A DNA stretch of 64,000 nucleotides, from contig NZ_CP029562.1 in assembly GCF_004136315.1 (NCBI RefSeq), positions 806,001 through 870,000 on the forward strand. The letters are read 5' to 3'. Below are positions 35,921-44,795 of this stretch, one piece after another (within the stretch, counting starts at the first letter, position 1; each line of letters begins with the position of its first letter). Below the pieces are notes generated by a model. That model saw only the letters and a program-made list of their open reading frames with translations, did not search any database and was not told the DNA's origin. Made by a program: the position numbers and the translations under genes. The stretch comes from Mesorhizobium sp. Pch-S (lineage in GTDB: Bacteria; Pseudomonadota; Alphaproteobacteria; Rhizobiales; Rhizobiaceae).

Positions 35921-37078
35921 ATGCGTTTGGGTCTGTTCGCAGCGGCCTTGCTGGCCGGTACGGCGATCTTGCCTGCCTACGCCCAGGAGGCGGCCAAGGA
36001 AATCCAGCCGGAGGAGATTACCAACGTCAAGATTCCGGCCGGAACCGAAATGCTCTTTTCCATGGACCTCGCGCTGAACCACGTGGTGGACGGGCGGATC
36101 TATGCAATGGATGCCAAGACGCTGAAGCCGATCGGCATCATCGGCACCGGCAGCCTCGGCATGGCCCAGTTCCCGCAGGGTTCGAAAGACATCTATGTCG
36201 CGACGACGCATCTTTCGCGCACGACGCGCGGCGAGCGGTCGGATTTTGTCGAGGTCTATTCCGGCGAGGATCTTACCTTCAAGGAGGAGATCCCGATCTC
36301 CAAGAACAGGGCGCAGGCGCTGAACTATCGCTCGCTGTTCCAGCCGTCGGCCGAAATCAAATATCTCTTCGTGCAGAATGCCACCCCGGCAACCTCGGTG
36401 ACGGTCGTCGATCTCGCCGCCAAGAAGCAGATCGGCGACATTCCCAACCCCGGCTGCTACGGCATCTTCCCCTCGGCCAAGACCGCGACACGGTTCGCGA
36501 CCCTGTGCGGTGACGGCACCGTCGGCACCATCGACGTCAAGCCGGACGGCACCGGCGAGATGAAGCCGTCTGAAACGATCTTCGATCCGGACAAGGATGC
36601 CATCTTCACCAGCGCCTATCGCTGGGGCGATTATTGGGTGTTCCCGTCCTATGGCGGCAACATCTATGTCATCGACGTCGAAGGCGACACCGCCAAGCTG
36701 GTCGACAAGATCGAAGCGGCCAAGGATGTCGAAGGCAACTGGCGCCCAGGCGGCTACCAGCCGCTGACGGTGCACGACAAGAACGGCATCGCCTACATGC
36801 TGATGCACTCCAACGGCACGGAAGGCAGCCACAAGAACCCCGCCGAAGAAATCTGGGCGATCGACCTCAAGGCCAAGAAAGTCATCGGTCGTTCGAAATC
36901 GGTGCCGGCCATCGGCCTGACCGTCAACCAGGGCGACAAGCCGGCGCTGTTCGCGATCGACGGGCTCAAGGCCGAAATCGTCCGTTACGACCTGCCGGAA
37001 GCAGGCAAGGATTTCGCGCTGACGCCTTCGGCCACAGCCTCAGGCGGAGACCTGCCTGACCAGGTCGAGGTGCGATAG
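35921..37078 (+). CDS. aauB: Aromatic amine dehydrogenase large (beta-propeller) subunit
   Basis: A 385-residue periplasmic subunit with signal peptide MRLGLFAAALLAGTAILPAYA. Propeller repeats follow, such as GRIYAMDAKTLKPIGIIGTGSLGMAQFPQG, and late DIKNGIAYMLMHSNGTEGSHKNPAEEIWAIDLKAKK-type sequence is typical of the methylamine/aromatic amine dehydrogenase heavy chain. The TTQ-bearing small subunit encoded downstream is of the aromatic type, so I call this the aau form. It oxidises amines such as phenylethylamine or tyramine to aldehydes. GGGGAGG precedes the ATG. The 288 bases upstream hold only control sequence. Confidence 0.92.
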   Translation: MRLGLFAAALLAGTAILPAYAQEAAKEIQPEEITNVKIPAGTEMLFSMDLALNHVVDGRIYAMDAKTLKPIGIIGTGSLGMAQFPQGSKDIYVATTHLSRTTRGERSDFVEVYSGEDLTFKEEIPISKNRAQALNYRSLFQPSAEIKYLFVQNATPATSVTVVDLAAKKQIGDIPNPGCYGIFPSAKTATRFATLCGDGTVGTIDVKPDGTGEMKPSETIFDPDKDAIFTSAYRWGDYWVFPSYGGNIYVIDVEGDTAKLVDKIEAAKDVEGNWRPGGYQPLTVHDKNGIAYMLMHSNGTEGSHKNPAEEIWAIDLKAKKVIGRSKSVPAIGLTVNQGDKPALFAIDGLKAEIVRYDLPEAGKDFALTPSATASGGDLPDQVEVR

Positions 37079-37083
37079 CCGCC

Positions 37084-37650
37084 ATGGTAGCGCTGCACCC
37101 GATCCTGGTGGTCATCGCGGCGGGCACGCTGGTCTGCGTCTTCGCCCGCGCCGCCATGCACAAGGTCACCGACCTCACCATGTTCGTGCACACGATGGGC
37201 GGCTATCGCCTGTTGCCCGCAGCACTGCTGAGGCCGGCGGCGCTCGGCCTGCTGGTTATCGAAATCGCGGTGATCCTCGGCCTGATCGTGCCGGCGACCC
37301 GACCGTTCGCGGCAGGCATCGCGCTTGTCCTGCTCGCCATCTACGCCGGCGCCATTGCCGTCAACCTGGTGCGCGGCAACACGCATATCGACTGCGGCTG
37401 CGGTGGCGCAGGGCAAGGCCTGTCCTGGTATCTGGTGGCGCGCAACGCAGTACTGGTCATGCTTTGCCTGGTGGCGATGGCTTCCCTGCTTCCGGTCGAG
37501 ATGACTGCCGTGGCCTGGCTGAGTGCCGCGGCCGGCATCCTCTCCGCCATCCTGCTTTTCGCAGGCATCGAAAAACTCATCGACAACTGGTCCTGGCTGC
37601 AGGCGTCCAACCGCGCGTTCGAGCAGCACAATCACGAGGGGCACGACTGA
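37084..37650 (+). CDS. mauE: MauE-type membrane protein for amine dehydrogenase maturation
   Basis: A 188-residue inner-membrane protein with about five helices (LVVIAAGTLVCVFARAAMHK; LGLLVIEIAVILGLIV; AAGIALVLLAIYAGAIAVNL; LVARNAVLVMLCLVAMASL; LSAAAGILSAILLFAGIEKL). A short loop holds the Cys-rich HIDCGCGGAGQG. MauE is needed, with MauD, to form the six disulfides of the small subunit, and the Cys motif fits a redox role. It starts 5 bases after aauB and its stop overlaps the mauD start. Confidence 0.92.
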   Translation: MVALHPILVVIAAGTLVCVFARAAMHKVTDLTMFVHTMGGYRLLPAALLRPAALGLLVIEIAVILGLIVPATRPFAAGIALVLLAIYAGAIAVNLVRGNTHIDCGCGGAGQGLSWYLVARNAVLVMLCLVAMASLLPVEMTAVAWLSAAAGILSAILLFAGIEKLIDNWSWLQASNRAFEQHNHEGHD

Positions 37651-38249
37651 TGGATCCGCTGGTTGTAGCCGTGATCGTCCTGTGGGCGATCGTCATAGTC
37701 CTCCTGGTCGTCGTCTTCGCACTGGCGCGACAGGTCGGCATCCTGTTCGAACGCGTGGCGCCAATGGGTGCGCTGATGACAGACGCCGGCCCGAAGATCG
37801 GCGAACAGTCGCCACGCTTCGACCTGCTCACCCTGGACGGCAAGCCACTGACGCTCGGGCCGGCGGCCCCGAAGAGCACGCTGGTGTTCTTCCTCTCGAC
37901 CACCTGCCCGGTCTGCAAGAAGCTGTTGCCGGTTCTCAAGTCGCTGAAGCAGGCGGAAGCGCAGAAGCTCGGCATTGTCATCGCCTCCGACGGCGATGCG
38001 CTGGAACACGCCGAATTCCGCCGCGCCGCCGGCCTGGCCGACTTCCCATACGTGCTGTCGCGCGACCTCGGCATGACCTACCGCATCAACCGCCTGCCCT
38101 TCGCGGTGCTGCTCGACCCGCAGGGCGTCGTGCGCGGCAAGGGGCTGGTCAATTCGCGCGAGCAGCTGGAAAGCCTTCTCAATGCGCAGGATCTCGGCCA
38201 GGCGTCGATCCAGAACTGGATCGAAGCCGAAGTCGCCCATCGCAGCTAA
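37650..38249 (+). CDS. mauD: MauD-type membrane-anchored thioredoxin-like protein
   Basis: A 199-residue protein: an N-terminal membrane anchor (VVAVIVLWAIVIVLLVVVFAL), then a thioredoxin-fold domain with active-site Cys-Pro-Val-Cys in FFLSTTCPVCKKLLPVLKSL (about residue 90) and the cis-Pro loop NRLPFAVLLDPQG. It faces the periplasm and is believed to make or isomerise disulfides in the TTQ subunit. ATG shares its A with the mauE TGA. Confidence 0.94.
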   Translation: MDPLVVAVIVLWAIVIVLLVVVFALARQVGILFERVAPMGALMTDAGPKIGEQSPRFDLLTLDGKPLTLGPAAPKSTLVFFLSTTCPVCKKLLPVLKSLKQAEAQKLGIVIASDGDALEHAEFRRAAGLADFPYVLSRDLGMTYRINRLPFAVLLDPQGVVRGKGLVNSREQLESLLNAQDLGQASIQNWIEAEVAHRS

Positions 38250-38280
38250 CGAGACGGGTTAGAATTAGGGGAGACACGTT

Positions 38281-38820
38281 ATGTCGAAACTGATCGACAA
38301 ACTCTTCGGTGCCATCGACCACGTCACGGAGCGGGGATCGCGGCAGATGGCGCACCGACTCGGGCGCCGCACCTTCCTGTCCTTCGTCGGCAAGGTGGCC
38401 GTCGGCGGCGCGATCATGCCGCTGCTGCCTTTCGACCGGGATGGTGGCGGCACTGCCCGTGCCGCCGCGGAAAAGACCGACCAGGAATGCGAATACTGGC
38501 GCTATTGCGCACTCGACGGCTTCCTGTGCACCTGCTGCGGCGGCACCATCAACCAATGCCCGCCCAATGCGCAGATTTCCGCTGTGACCTGGGTCGGCAC
38601 CTGTCAGAATCCGGGCGACGGCAAGGATTATCTGATCAGCTACAACGACTGCTGTGGCGTCGCTTCCTGCGGCAAGTGCCTGTGCAACTTCAATTTGCGC
38701 GAACGGCCGGGCTATCGCATGGGCGTACACAACGACATCAACTGGTGCATGGCCAACACCCAGACCAACTACCACTGCACCGTGGCGGCCGTTGTCGGTC
38801 TCGGCAACAGCAATGGCTGA
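38281..38820 (+). CDS. aauA: Aromatic amine dehydrogenase small subunit (TTQ-bearing)
   Basis: A 179-residue catalytic subunit. A long Tat signal (RRTFLSFVGK at about 29-38) sends the folded precursor out. The mature part is very Cys-rich. Trp104 (in SAVTWVGTC) and Trp155 (in HNDINWCMAN) are 51 residues apart, as in characterised TTQ subunits, and would cross-link to tryptophan tryptophylquinone. Asp123 in SYNDCCG is the catalytic Asp position. CALDGFLCTCCGG and RERPGYRMGVHNDINWCMAN match aromatic amine dehydrogenase much better than methylamine dehydrogenase. Confidence 0.95.
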   Translation: MSKLIDKLFGAIDHVTERGSRQMAHRLGRRTFLSFVGKVAVGGAIMPLLPFDRDGGGTARAAAEKTDQECEYWRYCALDGFLCTCCGGTINQCPPNAQISAVTWVGTCQNPGDGKDYLISYNDCCGVASCGKCLCNFNLRERPGYRMGVHNDINWCMANTQTNYHCTVAAVVGLGNSNG

Positions 38821-39319
38821 AGCAATTCCAGCGAAAGCGCATGGCGGTTCTGCGTCCGGAATTGTGCTCAGACAGGGAGCTGCAACCGGCTTCGCCGTGG
38901 CGCTGGCGATGCTGGTCACGGGCAGCGCACTGGCCGACGATGCGGCCCTGTTCACACAGACCTGCGGGGCCTGCCATGGCAAGGGCGGTGTCGGCATACC
39001 TGGCATGGCGCCGCCGCTCGCCGGCGCCGACTGGGCAAAGGGCGGAAAACCGGACAGCCGGACTTATGTGCCGACCGTCATCCTGAACGGCCTCTCCGGA
39101 AAACTTACGGCCGCCGGCCGCACCTATCAGAGCGTCATGCCGGCGCAGAAACAGCGCAAGGACGACGAGATCGCGACGCTGGCCAACTATGTGCTTGCGA
39201 CACTGAACACCGCCCCGGCCGACTTCAAGCCGTTGACCGCCGCGGATGTGACGGCGCTCCGCGCCAACAAGGTCGATCACAAGGCGCTGCTCGGGACGCG
39301 CTCGCAGCTGGTCCAGTGA
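38813..39319 (+). CDS. Periplasmic monohaem cytochrome c
   Basis: A 168-residue protein with an N-terminal membrane/signal segment (TGFAVALAMLVTGSALA) and one haem motif, Cys51-Gly-Ala-Cys-His55. The Met ligand is probably in TYQSVMPAQKQRKDDE. ATG 38813 overlaps the aauA end by 8 bases, so it belongs to the amine dehydrogenase operon. It may accept electrons from the dehydrogenase, possibly through a blue copper protein made elsewhere. Confidence 0.9.
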   Translation: MAEAIPAKAHGGSASGIVLRQGAATGFAVALAMLVTGSALADDAALFTQTCGACHGKGGVGIPGMAPPLAGADWAKGGKPDSRTYVPTVILNGLSGKLTAAGRTYQSVMPAQKQRKDDEIATLANYVLATLNTAPADFKPLTAADVTALRANKVDHKALLGTRSQLVQ

Positions 39320-39321
39320 CA

Positions 39322-39765
39322 ATGAGACGTGCCGCCTTCGCCTCCCTGATCCTCTCGATGGCTTTCGCCGGCATCAGCCCGGCCGTCGCCTCGGAGAGCG
39401 GCCAGATCCTCTACCGGCTGCACTGTTCGGGCTGCCATGGCGCGCAAGGCAATGCGGCCACGGTCGGCCGTATCCCGGCACTCGCCGGCAATGTCGGCAC
39501 CTTCATGAAATCGGCGGAGTCGCGGACCTTCCTCACCCAGGCTCCAGGCATCATGAATTCCGGCCTCAACGACAAGGATGTGGCGACGTTGATGAACTGG
39601 CTGGTTCCGGCGCTGGCGAAGGAGTCGCTGACCGAGCCGTTCAAGCCTTACTCGGTCGACGAAATCGCGCATTCGCGCGCCAGCCGCCCGCCGGATTTCT
39701 TTGTCGCGCGGCGCAAGGTGGCCGAGAACCTGCAGAAACAGGGCTATGCGCTGCCGAACTACTGA
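39322..39765 (+). CDS. Periplasmic cytochrome c, second of the amine dehydrogenase operon
   Basis: A 147-residue protein with signal peptide MRRAAFASLILSMAFAGISPAVA and one haem motif, Cys35-Ser-Gly-Cys-His39. The core carries AGIGRIPALAGNVGTFM-like sequence (here RIPALAGNVGTFMKS) and AQAPGIMNSGLNDKDVATLMNWLV, a class I cytochrome pattern with Met ligand. A GTG at 39316 overlaps the previous stop as GTGA and is an equally possible start. It ends the operon. Confidence 0.88.
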   Translation: MRRAAFASLILSMAFAGISPAVASESGQILYRLHCSGCHGAQGNAATVGRIPALAGNVGTFMKSAESRTFLTQAPGIMNSGLNDKDVATLMNWLVPALAKESLTEPFKPYSVDEIAHSRASRPPDFFVARRKVAENLQKQGYALPNY

Positions 39766-39826
39766 ATGGCCAGCATGAATACCAACCCACCGGCCCTGAA
39801 CATGAACGGAAACTGTCGATCTCAGC

Positions 39827-40051
39827 TTACCGGAATCCAACCAGTTTTTCGTGGATCAGTACACACAGCAAAACGATCACGACGCCTGCCGCCAAGACGA
39901 CAATGGACTGAGTGGAAAAATCTCCATCCAGATACATCCCCCCGGCACCGGCGAACACCATCATGCAGCCTATCGCGCCGATTGCCCACGCGATCCATGC
40001 GGCCCCCCAGCGAGCCATTGCTTTGAAAAGGCTGACTATTTTCTTATTCAT
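39827..40051 (-). CDS. Small membrane protein with two helices, unknown function
   Basis: A 74-residue protein (an upstream ATG at 40093 would make it 88) with a basic start (MNKKIVSLFKAMARW) and two hydrophobic helices, GAAWIAWAIGAIGCMMVFAGAGGMYL and SIVVLAAGVVIVLLCVLIHE. Family not recognised. It is convergent with the cytochrome genes and transcribed towards them. No clear ribosome-binding site helps decide the start. Confidence 0.5.
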   Translation of the reverse strand: MNKKIVSLFKAMARWGAAWIAWAIGAIGCMMVFAGAGGMYLDGDFSTQSIVVLAAGVVIVLLCVLIHEKLVGFR

Positions 40052-40126
40052 GGCAACCGCAATCCGAACAGCTAATCGTATCGCTTCAACCATGATCCGT
40101 GCTGGACAACAATCGCACCCCGCACA

Positions 40127-41302
40127 TCAGGCCTTCGGCACCACCAGGTTTTTGGCTAGCTTCTCATCCACCTCGACCCGATCGCGACCCTGCCGTTTGG
40201 CGCGATAGAGCGCGGCATCGGCGCGCGCTGTCATTTCGCCGAGGCCTTCACCATGCCGTGCCGAAGCGACGCCAAAACTGGCCGTGAGTTGATGGCTTTG
40301 TGGCAACCCATCAAAACGGTTCCTGCGCACATTCTCCCTCAGCCGCTGCGCAAAGACATGCGCACCGGCGGCGTCGCAATTTGGCAGCAGATAGGCAAAC
40401 TCCTCGCCGCCGAGCCGACCACAGACGTCGACCTGGCGCATCGCATCGTGCAGCAGATGGCCGAATGCCTTGAGAACCGCATCGCCAGCCGGATGCCCGA
40501 AGGTGTCGTTGATGGTCTTGAAGTGGTCGATGTCGACCAGGATAAGGCTGATCGGCCAGTTGCGCGCGTCGGCAAGAAGTTCATGCGCCCGCTCGTCAAA
40601 GCCGCGCCGATTGAGCACTCCGGTCAGGGGATCGACGGCGCGTTCGTGACGCAGGTCCGCGACCATGTCGCTGACGGTCACCGCAAACAGTGCTAGCGCC
40701 AGCATGACACCCAAAACCGCGAGCGAAAACTGCAGTGCCAGCCAGAAGGGCGAGGTACCGAATGTTCCGGCCGATGGCGCCACCGTACCGACCGTCAGCA
40801 CCGTACGCGGGAAGAAATGCAGCGAAAACGCAAGCAGGACCCAGAACAGGACCTTCTCGGCGAACATGCCCGCACGCAGCTGGCGCAGCCGCCAGGCGGT
40901 GGCAAGACAGACCAGCCCGTAGCCGAAGTTCAGGATGTAGATGCGAACGATCAGCTGGCGGTCGACATAGAAGAAATAGGCGATGCCGCCGCAGATCAGG
41001 ACGAGAACGGCGAGATAGCCGACCAGGCTCAAGCGCTGGCCGGAACGCCGGAGCAGCCCGTCATTGAGCAGAAGCACGCTCAGCGTATAGAGGAAGGACG
41101 ACGCCATGGCGTTGGGGCCGTGCCCGTCCGGCACGGCCAGGATCTGCGACAAGGTGCCCAGGCAGAAGAAAACGCAGGCAGCGCAAAAGAACAGCAGATA
41201 TCGAAGCCGCCGGTCGCGCAGCCAGATCGCCACGAAACTCGCGGCGAAAACCAGCAGGATGGCGGGTCCGATCAGGACAAGGGGATTGGAAGGGACGCGC
41301 AT
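40127..41302 (-). CDS. Membrane diguanylate cyclase (GGDEF domain)
   Basis: A 391-residue protein. Six to eight hydrophobic segments fill the first 220 residues and form an integral sensor domain. The C-terminal GGDEF domain starts at AVDPLTGVLNRRGF; the active site is GGEEF within GRLGGEEFAYLL, and an intact allosteric I-site RQVD lies five residues upstream. Cyclic di-GMP synthesis with product feedback is therefore expected. No EAL or PAS domain is present. The signal sensed is unknown. Confidence 0.92.
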   Translation of the reverse strand: MRVPSNPLVLIGPAILLVFAASFVAIWLRDRRLRYLLFFCAACVFFCLGTLSQILAVPDGHGPNAMASSFLYTLSVLLLNDGLLRRSGQRLSLVGYLAVLVLICGGIAYFFYVDRQLIVRIYILNFGYGLVCLATAWRLRQLRAGMFAEKVLFWVLLAFSLHFFPRTVLTVGTVAPSAGTFGTSPFWLALQFSLAVLGVMLALALFAVTVSDMVADLRHERAVDPLTGVLNRRGFDERAHELLADARNWPISLILVDIDHFKTINDTFGHPAGDAVLKAFGHLLHDAMRQVDVCGRLGGEEFAYLLPNCDAAGAHVFAQRLRENVRRNRFDGLPQSHQLTASFGVASARHGEGLGEMTARADAALYRAKRQGRDRVEVDEKLAKNLVVPKA

Positions 41303-41479
41303 GGCAGCTCGGCGGTCCTGGAACGCGGCGAAGCTTTCGCATAGAAGCCGGCCCCTCGCAACGATCGAAGCCGAGTCAGGTTAGCGCCTCGTCAATGCCA
41401 GGCCGTAAAATCATGGAATATGGCGGCTGCCCTAAACTCGTCTCGGTCCGCGCCTTGCAACGCGACACAGCATCCGGAA

Positions 41480-41878
41480 CTAGTCTTTCGTGTAGTCAGG
41501 CCCGACACGCGTCGGCAAACCATCGGCGAGTATCAGCCAAGGGAGCTTCTCCTCAAAAGCGACATGCAGCGTGGGTTCGAATTTTTCTGGCTCCTCCATG
41601 GCTGCGACAAAAAAGTGCATCACGTCGGACATCTTCTTTGAGCGGAAGGACAGCGGCGAGCCGCAGTGATCGCAAAATGTTCGTTCCACACCAGGAGAAG
41701 AATTGAACGCCTTTGGCTGTTTGCCCAACCATCGCCATTGGCCGTCCTGGACGCCAATGTAAGCGGTCATTGGCGCAGAACATTGCCGCCGGCAACTCTC
41801 ACAATGACAGACAACGCAGGCCTGTGCCGGACCATCGACCTCAAAAGCAATGGCGCCGCACAAGCAATGACCACGCAT
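41480..41878 (-). CDS. GFA (glutathione-dependent formaldehyde-activating) family protein
   Basis: A 132-residue zinc-binding protein. It has the GFA pattern RGHCLCGAIAFEV, CHCESCRRQCSAPM and ERTFCDHCGSPLSF, giving the Cys ligands of two zinc sites. Most members are uncharacterised, and glutathione-formaldehyde activity is shown for few. ATG 41878 fits the family start; an open frame to 41980 adds nothing conserved. It is followed downstream by 177 bases without a gene before the diguanylate cyclase. Confidence 0.88.
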   Translation of the reverse strand: MRGHCLCGAIAFEVDGPAQACVVCHCESCRRQCSAPMTAYIGVQDGQWRWLGKQPKAFNSSPGVERTFCDHCGSPLSFRSKKMSDVMHFFVAAMEEPEKFEPTLHVAFEEKLPWLILADGLPTRVGPDYTKD

Positions 41879-42032
41879 GAGAATTCTCCCCAAGTCGAGA
41901 TGGACAAGGTAGTACCGCGCGTGAGGGAGGTCACCGTGAAATGCGCCGAGGTGGCGCCCGATTCCGACATCTGGTGCCAACGTTCTGCTCGCCTTGCTTC
42001 CAGGAAACCTTTCGGGCCTTCAGCCGAGGAAG

Positions 42033-42950
42033 CTATTCCGCGAGGCCCATTGCCCGCACGAGCCACGTCCGGAAAGCCACGACCTCCGCGCGCTTTCGTT
42101 GCGCCACTGTGGAGACGAGATAATACTGCAGGTCCGATCTGACCGTTTCCACGAAGGCTTGCACGAGTTTTCCGGCCGCGAGCCTGTCCGCGACCAGGCT
42201 GGTGCGAACCAGGGCAAAACCTTCACCGGCCTCGCAGGCGCCAATCATGTCGGCGAATGTCGGAAAACACGGCCCGCTGTCGAAGCCGATCGGGCCTTTG
42301 CCTTGTCCCGCCGTCCCGCCATAAAGCTGCCCGTGCCAACGCTCCCAGTCCAGGACGGTGTGCCTGGCGCCCCCATAGCGGAGCAGCGGTGCCTCCAGCA
42401 GCGCGTCGCTGGCCGGTAACTTGGCCAGCAGACCGGGCGAACAGACGACGAGTTCGTAGTCATCCGTCAACCGGAGGGCACCATCATGGGCCGGCGCCCC
42501 CATCAGCCAGATCGCCACGCCGACATTTTCGGCATCCAGCTGCGCACGGCGGTATTCGATCGTGACACTGACGTCGATCGCCGGATTGGCCGAACAGAAA
42601 CCCGGCAACCGTTGCTGAAGCCACTGCGTCGCGAATTCCGATGTGGTCGAAATGCGCAGCTTGCGCGCCCCCTCTACCGACCTCGCCTCGTCGAGCACGC
42701 GCAGCAATCCTTCCACGGCTTCCGTCACCTTGGGGACGATCGTGCCCGCTTCAGGGGTCAGTTCGACACCGGCTCGTCCGCGCAGGAAAAGCGTGCAGCC
42801 CAGCCATCTCTCCAATTGCGCGATCTGATGGCTGACGGCGGTCTGGGTCAGGCCGAGGTCCAGCCCCGCGCGTGTGAAGCTGCGCTGCCGATACACGGCC
42901 AGCATTGAAAGCAGGCTTTGCAGTGAAGGATATGTCCTGCTGCTTTGCAT
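42033..42950 (-). CDS. LysR-family transcriptional regulator
   Basis: A 305-residue regulator of the GcvA/AmpR-like group. The N-terminal winged helix covers LLSMLAVYRQRSFTRAGLDLGLTQTAVSHQIAQLERWLGCTLFLR; the effector domain follows (KLRISTTSEFATQWLQQRLPGF). Its target is not obvious: the divergent neighbour is a small DUF1127 gene 72 bases away, which is a possible target. Confidence 0.92.
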   Translation of the reverse strand: MQSSRTYPSLQSLLSMLAVYRQRSFTRAGLDLGLTQTAVSHQIAQLERWLGCTLFLRGRAGVELTPEAGTIVPKVTEAVEGLLRVLDEARSVEGARKLRISTTSEFATQWLQQRLPGFCSANPAIDVSVTIEYRRAQLDAENVGVAIWLMGAPAHDGALRLTDDYELVVCSPGLLAKLPASDALLEAPLLRYGGARHTVLDWERWHGQLYGGTAGQGKGPIGFDSGPCFPTFADMIGACEAGEGFALVRTSLVADRLAAGKLVQAFVETVRSDLQYYLVSTVAQRKRAEVVAFRTWLVRAMGLAE

Positions 42951-43022
42951 TCAAATTCTTCATGCAATGGATACGGTGGTTTCATTGTACCGGCGACACC
43001 GCCTAATGCAACTGTCAGCCCC

Positions 43023-43184
43023 ATGAGATACTCACGCACAATATACATGAAAATGATTGCTGATCGGCTCTTCGCACGACCGCGAACCCGCGGGATCGAT
43101 CCGCGGGATCTCGACGACTATCTGATGCGCGACATCGGCCTCATGCGACCCGCCCGCCGGGCGCCGTATTTCGAGTATCTGTGA
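43023..43184 (+). CDS. DUF1127 small protein
   Basis: A 53-residue basic protein. The C-terminal core RGIDPRDLDDYLMRDIGLMRP has the DUF1127 mark, L-x-D-I-G-L. Small DUF1127 proteins influence phosphate, carbon and RNA-linked regulation in some alphaproteobacteria. The start is uncertain: ATG 43023 and ATG 43047 are both possible and neither has a good ribosome-binding site. Its 3' end overlaps the end of the convergent monooxygenase gene by 44 bases. Confidence 0.72.
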   Translation: MRYSRTIYMKMIADRLFARPRTRGIDPRDLDDYLMRDIGLMRPARRAPYFEYL

Positions 43185-44700
43185 GGCATGAAGCACCGAA
43201 CCATCGCGTCGCCGCCCGTGCAGCCTGATCGATATCGGGAGCGCCACCGGCGGCCCAGGCGACAAATCCATCGGGGCGCACGAGCACGGCCCTCAAACCG
43301 AGGCAATCCCTTGGCAGACCGGCCACATAGGCAATCCTGCCATCCCAGCGGTTTGCGAGTGTCTGGAGAAGCGTGCTGGCATCAAAATCCAGCAACAGGC
43401 CCTTGCCTGCCCTGAGGAGATCGCCAACCTTCCTTCCGTCGGCCAGCTCGAAATCGGGAACGCTATGTCCCACCAGCGGATGGCTGTCGCCAAGATCATA
43501 GTGAAGAGAGACGCCCCAAACGCGCTCGGCAAAATATGTCGCCCCGTCGCGCGTGGCGATGAGGTCACGGATGATGGCTTCGAGCGCACGCGAACTGCGG
43601 CTTGGCCGCATCAGCGCGACCTGGGCGCGTGACCAGTCCAAAACCTGCGCACCGACGGGATGCCGCTCGCTGGTGTAGCTGTCGAGAAGACCGGCTGGCG
43701 CATCGCCATAGATGGTGGAAGCCAGCTTCCAGCCAAGGTTCATCGCATCACCGAGCCCCAGATTGAGGCCCTGGCCGCCGAGGGGAGAATGGATGTGAGC
43801 GGCGTCGCCGGCCAGCAGCACCCGTCCCTTGCGGTAGGAGGTTGCCTGATAGGCCCGATCGGTCCAGGTGGTGGCCAGACGAAGCGAGGTCAGGGAAACA
43901 TCCGTGCCGGACACCCGACGCAACACCGCCTGCGCATGATCGAGCGTGACGGGCTGGCTTCTGTGGTAGGCACCACCGTCGAAGTCGACCATCCCAATGG
44001 TTCCGGGCTGCGCGTAGGTATACATGCCGGTCGCGGTGTAATGACGACCCTGCTGCAGCTTGTCCGGATCGGCAAGCTCGACTTCAAGCGAATAGCCGGT
44101 GAATTCGGCATCGGTGCCGACGAATTCGAAGCCACCCGCCTTGCGCACCCTGCTGCGCCCGCCATCACAGCCGACCAACCAACGCCCGCGGAACGTCTCG
44201 CCGCCAGCGCGGACGACCACGCCGTCGTCGGACTGATCGAAGCCTTCGACGCCGAGGCCGCGTTTGATCTCGACGCCCGCGGTGCCGGCATGGGTTGCCA
44301 GGACTGTTTCCAGGGATTGCATCTCGACGGCCATGCCCGTGCCGCTGGGGCTCGGCAGCCGATATGGCCACTTCGCGGTATCGATATGGTCATGAAAGAA
44401 CTGGATGCCCGCGAAATGGCCTCCCGGGCGATGCGGCTGTCGCGCCCAGTGCGCAACCGCAGAGGCATTGTCCTTGGCCGCACCTTGCGCGGCTGCAACA
44501 TCATCCAGCAAACCGCGCCGGTAAAATGCGTCGAGCGTGGGCACTGAAAGACCCCGCATGCCGAATGGAAGGCGCTTCAAGGGTGAACCCGGGTCTTCGG
44601 CTTGCTCAAGCACCAGCACGGAAAGGCCTGCGAGGCGCAGTTCGCCGGCGAGGAACAGGCCGACAGGGCCGGCCCCCGCAATGACGACATCATAGATCAT
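43141..44700 (-). CDS. FAD-dependent aromatic monooxygenase (PheA/TfdB, rifampicin-monooxygenase-like)
   Basis: A 519-residue flavin hydroxylase. The Rossmann motif GAGPVGLFLAGEL lies at residues 9-21, the DG motif is LVGCDGGRSRVR, and the second FAD motif is GRVLLAGDAAHIHSPLGGQGLN. The C-terminal thioredoxin-like domain (VGHSVPDFELADGRKVGDLL) is typical of phenol and polyketide hydroxylases. It hydroxylates an aromatic substrate with NAD(P)H and oxygen. The substrate is unknown. It is divergent from a TetR gene with an operator between. Confidence 0.9.
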   Translation of the reverse strand: MIYDVVIAGAGPVGLFLAGELRLAGLSVLVLEQAEDPGSPLKRLPFGMRGLSVPTLDAFYRRGLLDDVAAAQGAAKDNASAVAHWARQPHRPGGHFAGIQFFHDHIDTAKWPYRLPSPSGTGMAVEMQSLETVLATHAGTAGVEIKRGLGVEGFDQSDDGVVVRAGGETFRGRWLVGCDGGRSRVRKAGGFEFVGTDAEFTGYSLEVELADPDKLQQGRHYTATGMYTYAQPGTIGMVDFDGGAYHRSQPVTLDHAQAVLRRVSGTDVSLTSLRLATTWTDRAYQATSYRKGRVLLAGDAAHIHSPLGGQGLNLGLGDAMNLGWKLASTIYGDAPAGLLDSYTSERHPVGAQVLDWSRAQVALMRPSRSSRALEAIIRDLIATRDGATYFAERVWGVSLHYDLGDSHPLVGHSVPDFELADGRKVGDLLRAGKGLLLDFDASTLLQTLANRWDGRIAYVAGLPRDCLGLRAVLVRPDGFVAWAAGGAPDIDQAARAATRWFGASCLTDTRNTAPGGRVA

Positions 44701-44754
44701 GGAGAAATCCTCCCGGACTTGCGGCGCCGCTCATTTCAGCGCGAAACCAATATT

Positions 44755-44783
44755 TTTACACTCAGTGTAAGCTTATTTATGAT
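44755..44783 (+). promoter_or_regulatory. tetR promoter and TetR-type operator
   Basis: TTTACA (44755-44760), a 17-base spacer and TATGAT (44778-44783) form a good promoter for the TetR gene. TTACACTCAGTGTAA (44756-44770) is a perfect dyad with 7-base arms around one base, covering the -35 box. Transcription would begin about 6 bases before the ATG at 44796, so the message is nearly leaderless. Autorepression and control of the divergent monooxygenase are likely. Confidence 0.68.
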
Positions 44784-44795
44784 ATAGGGCTCGAC

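Noticed and set aside
38281..38820. Naming the amine dehydrogenase as methylamine dehydrogenase (mauA)
   Set aside because: The small subunit sequence around the TTQ residues (DGFLCTCC, RERPGYR, HNDINWCMAN) and the absence of mauF/G/L/M/N fit aromatic amine dehydrogenase better.
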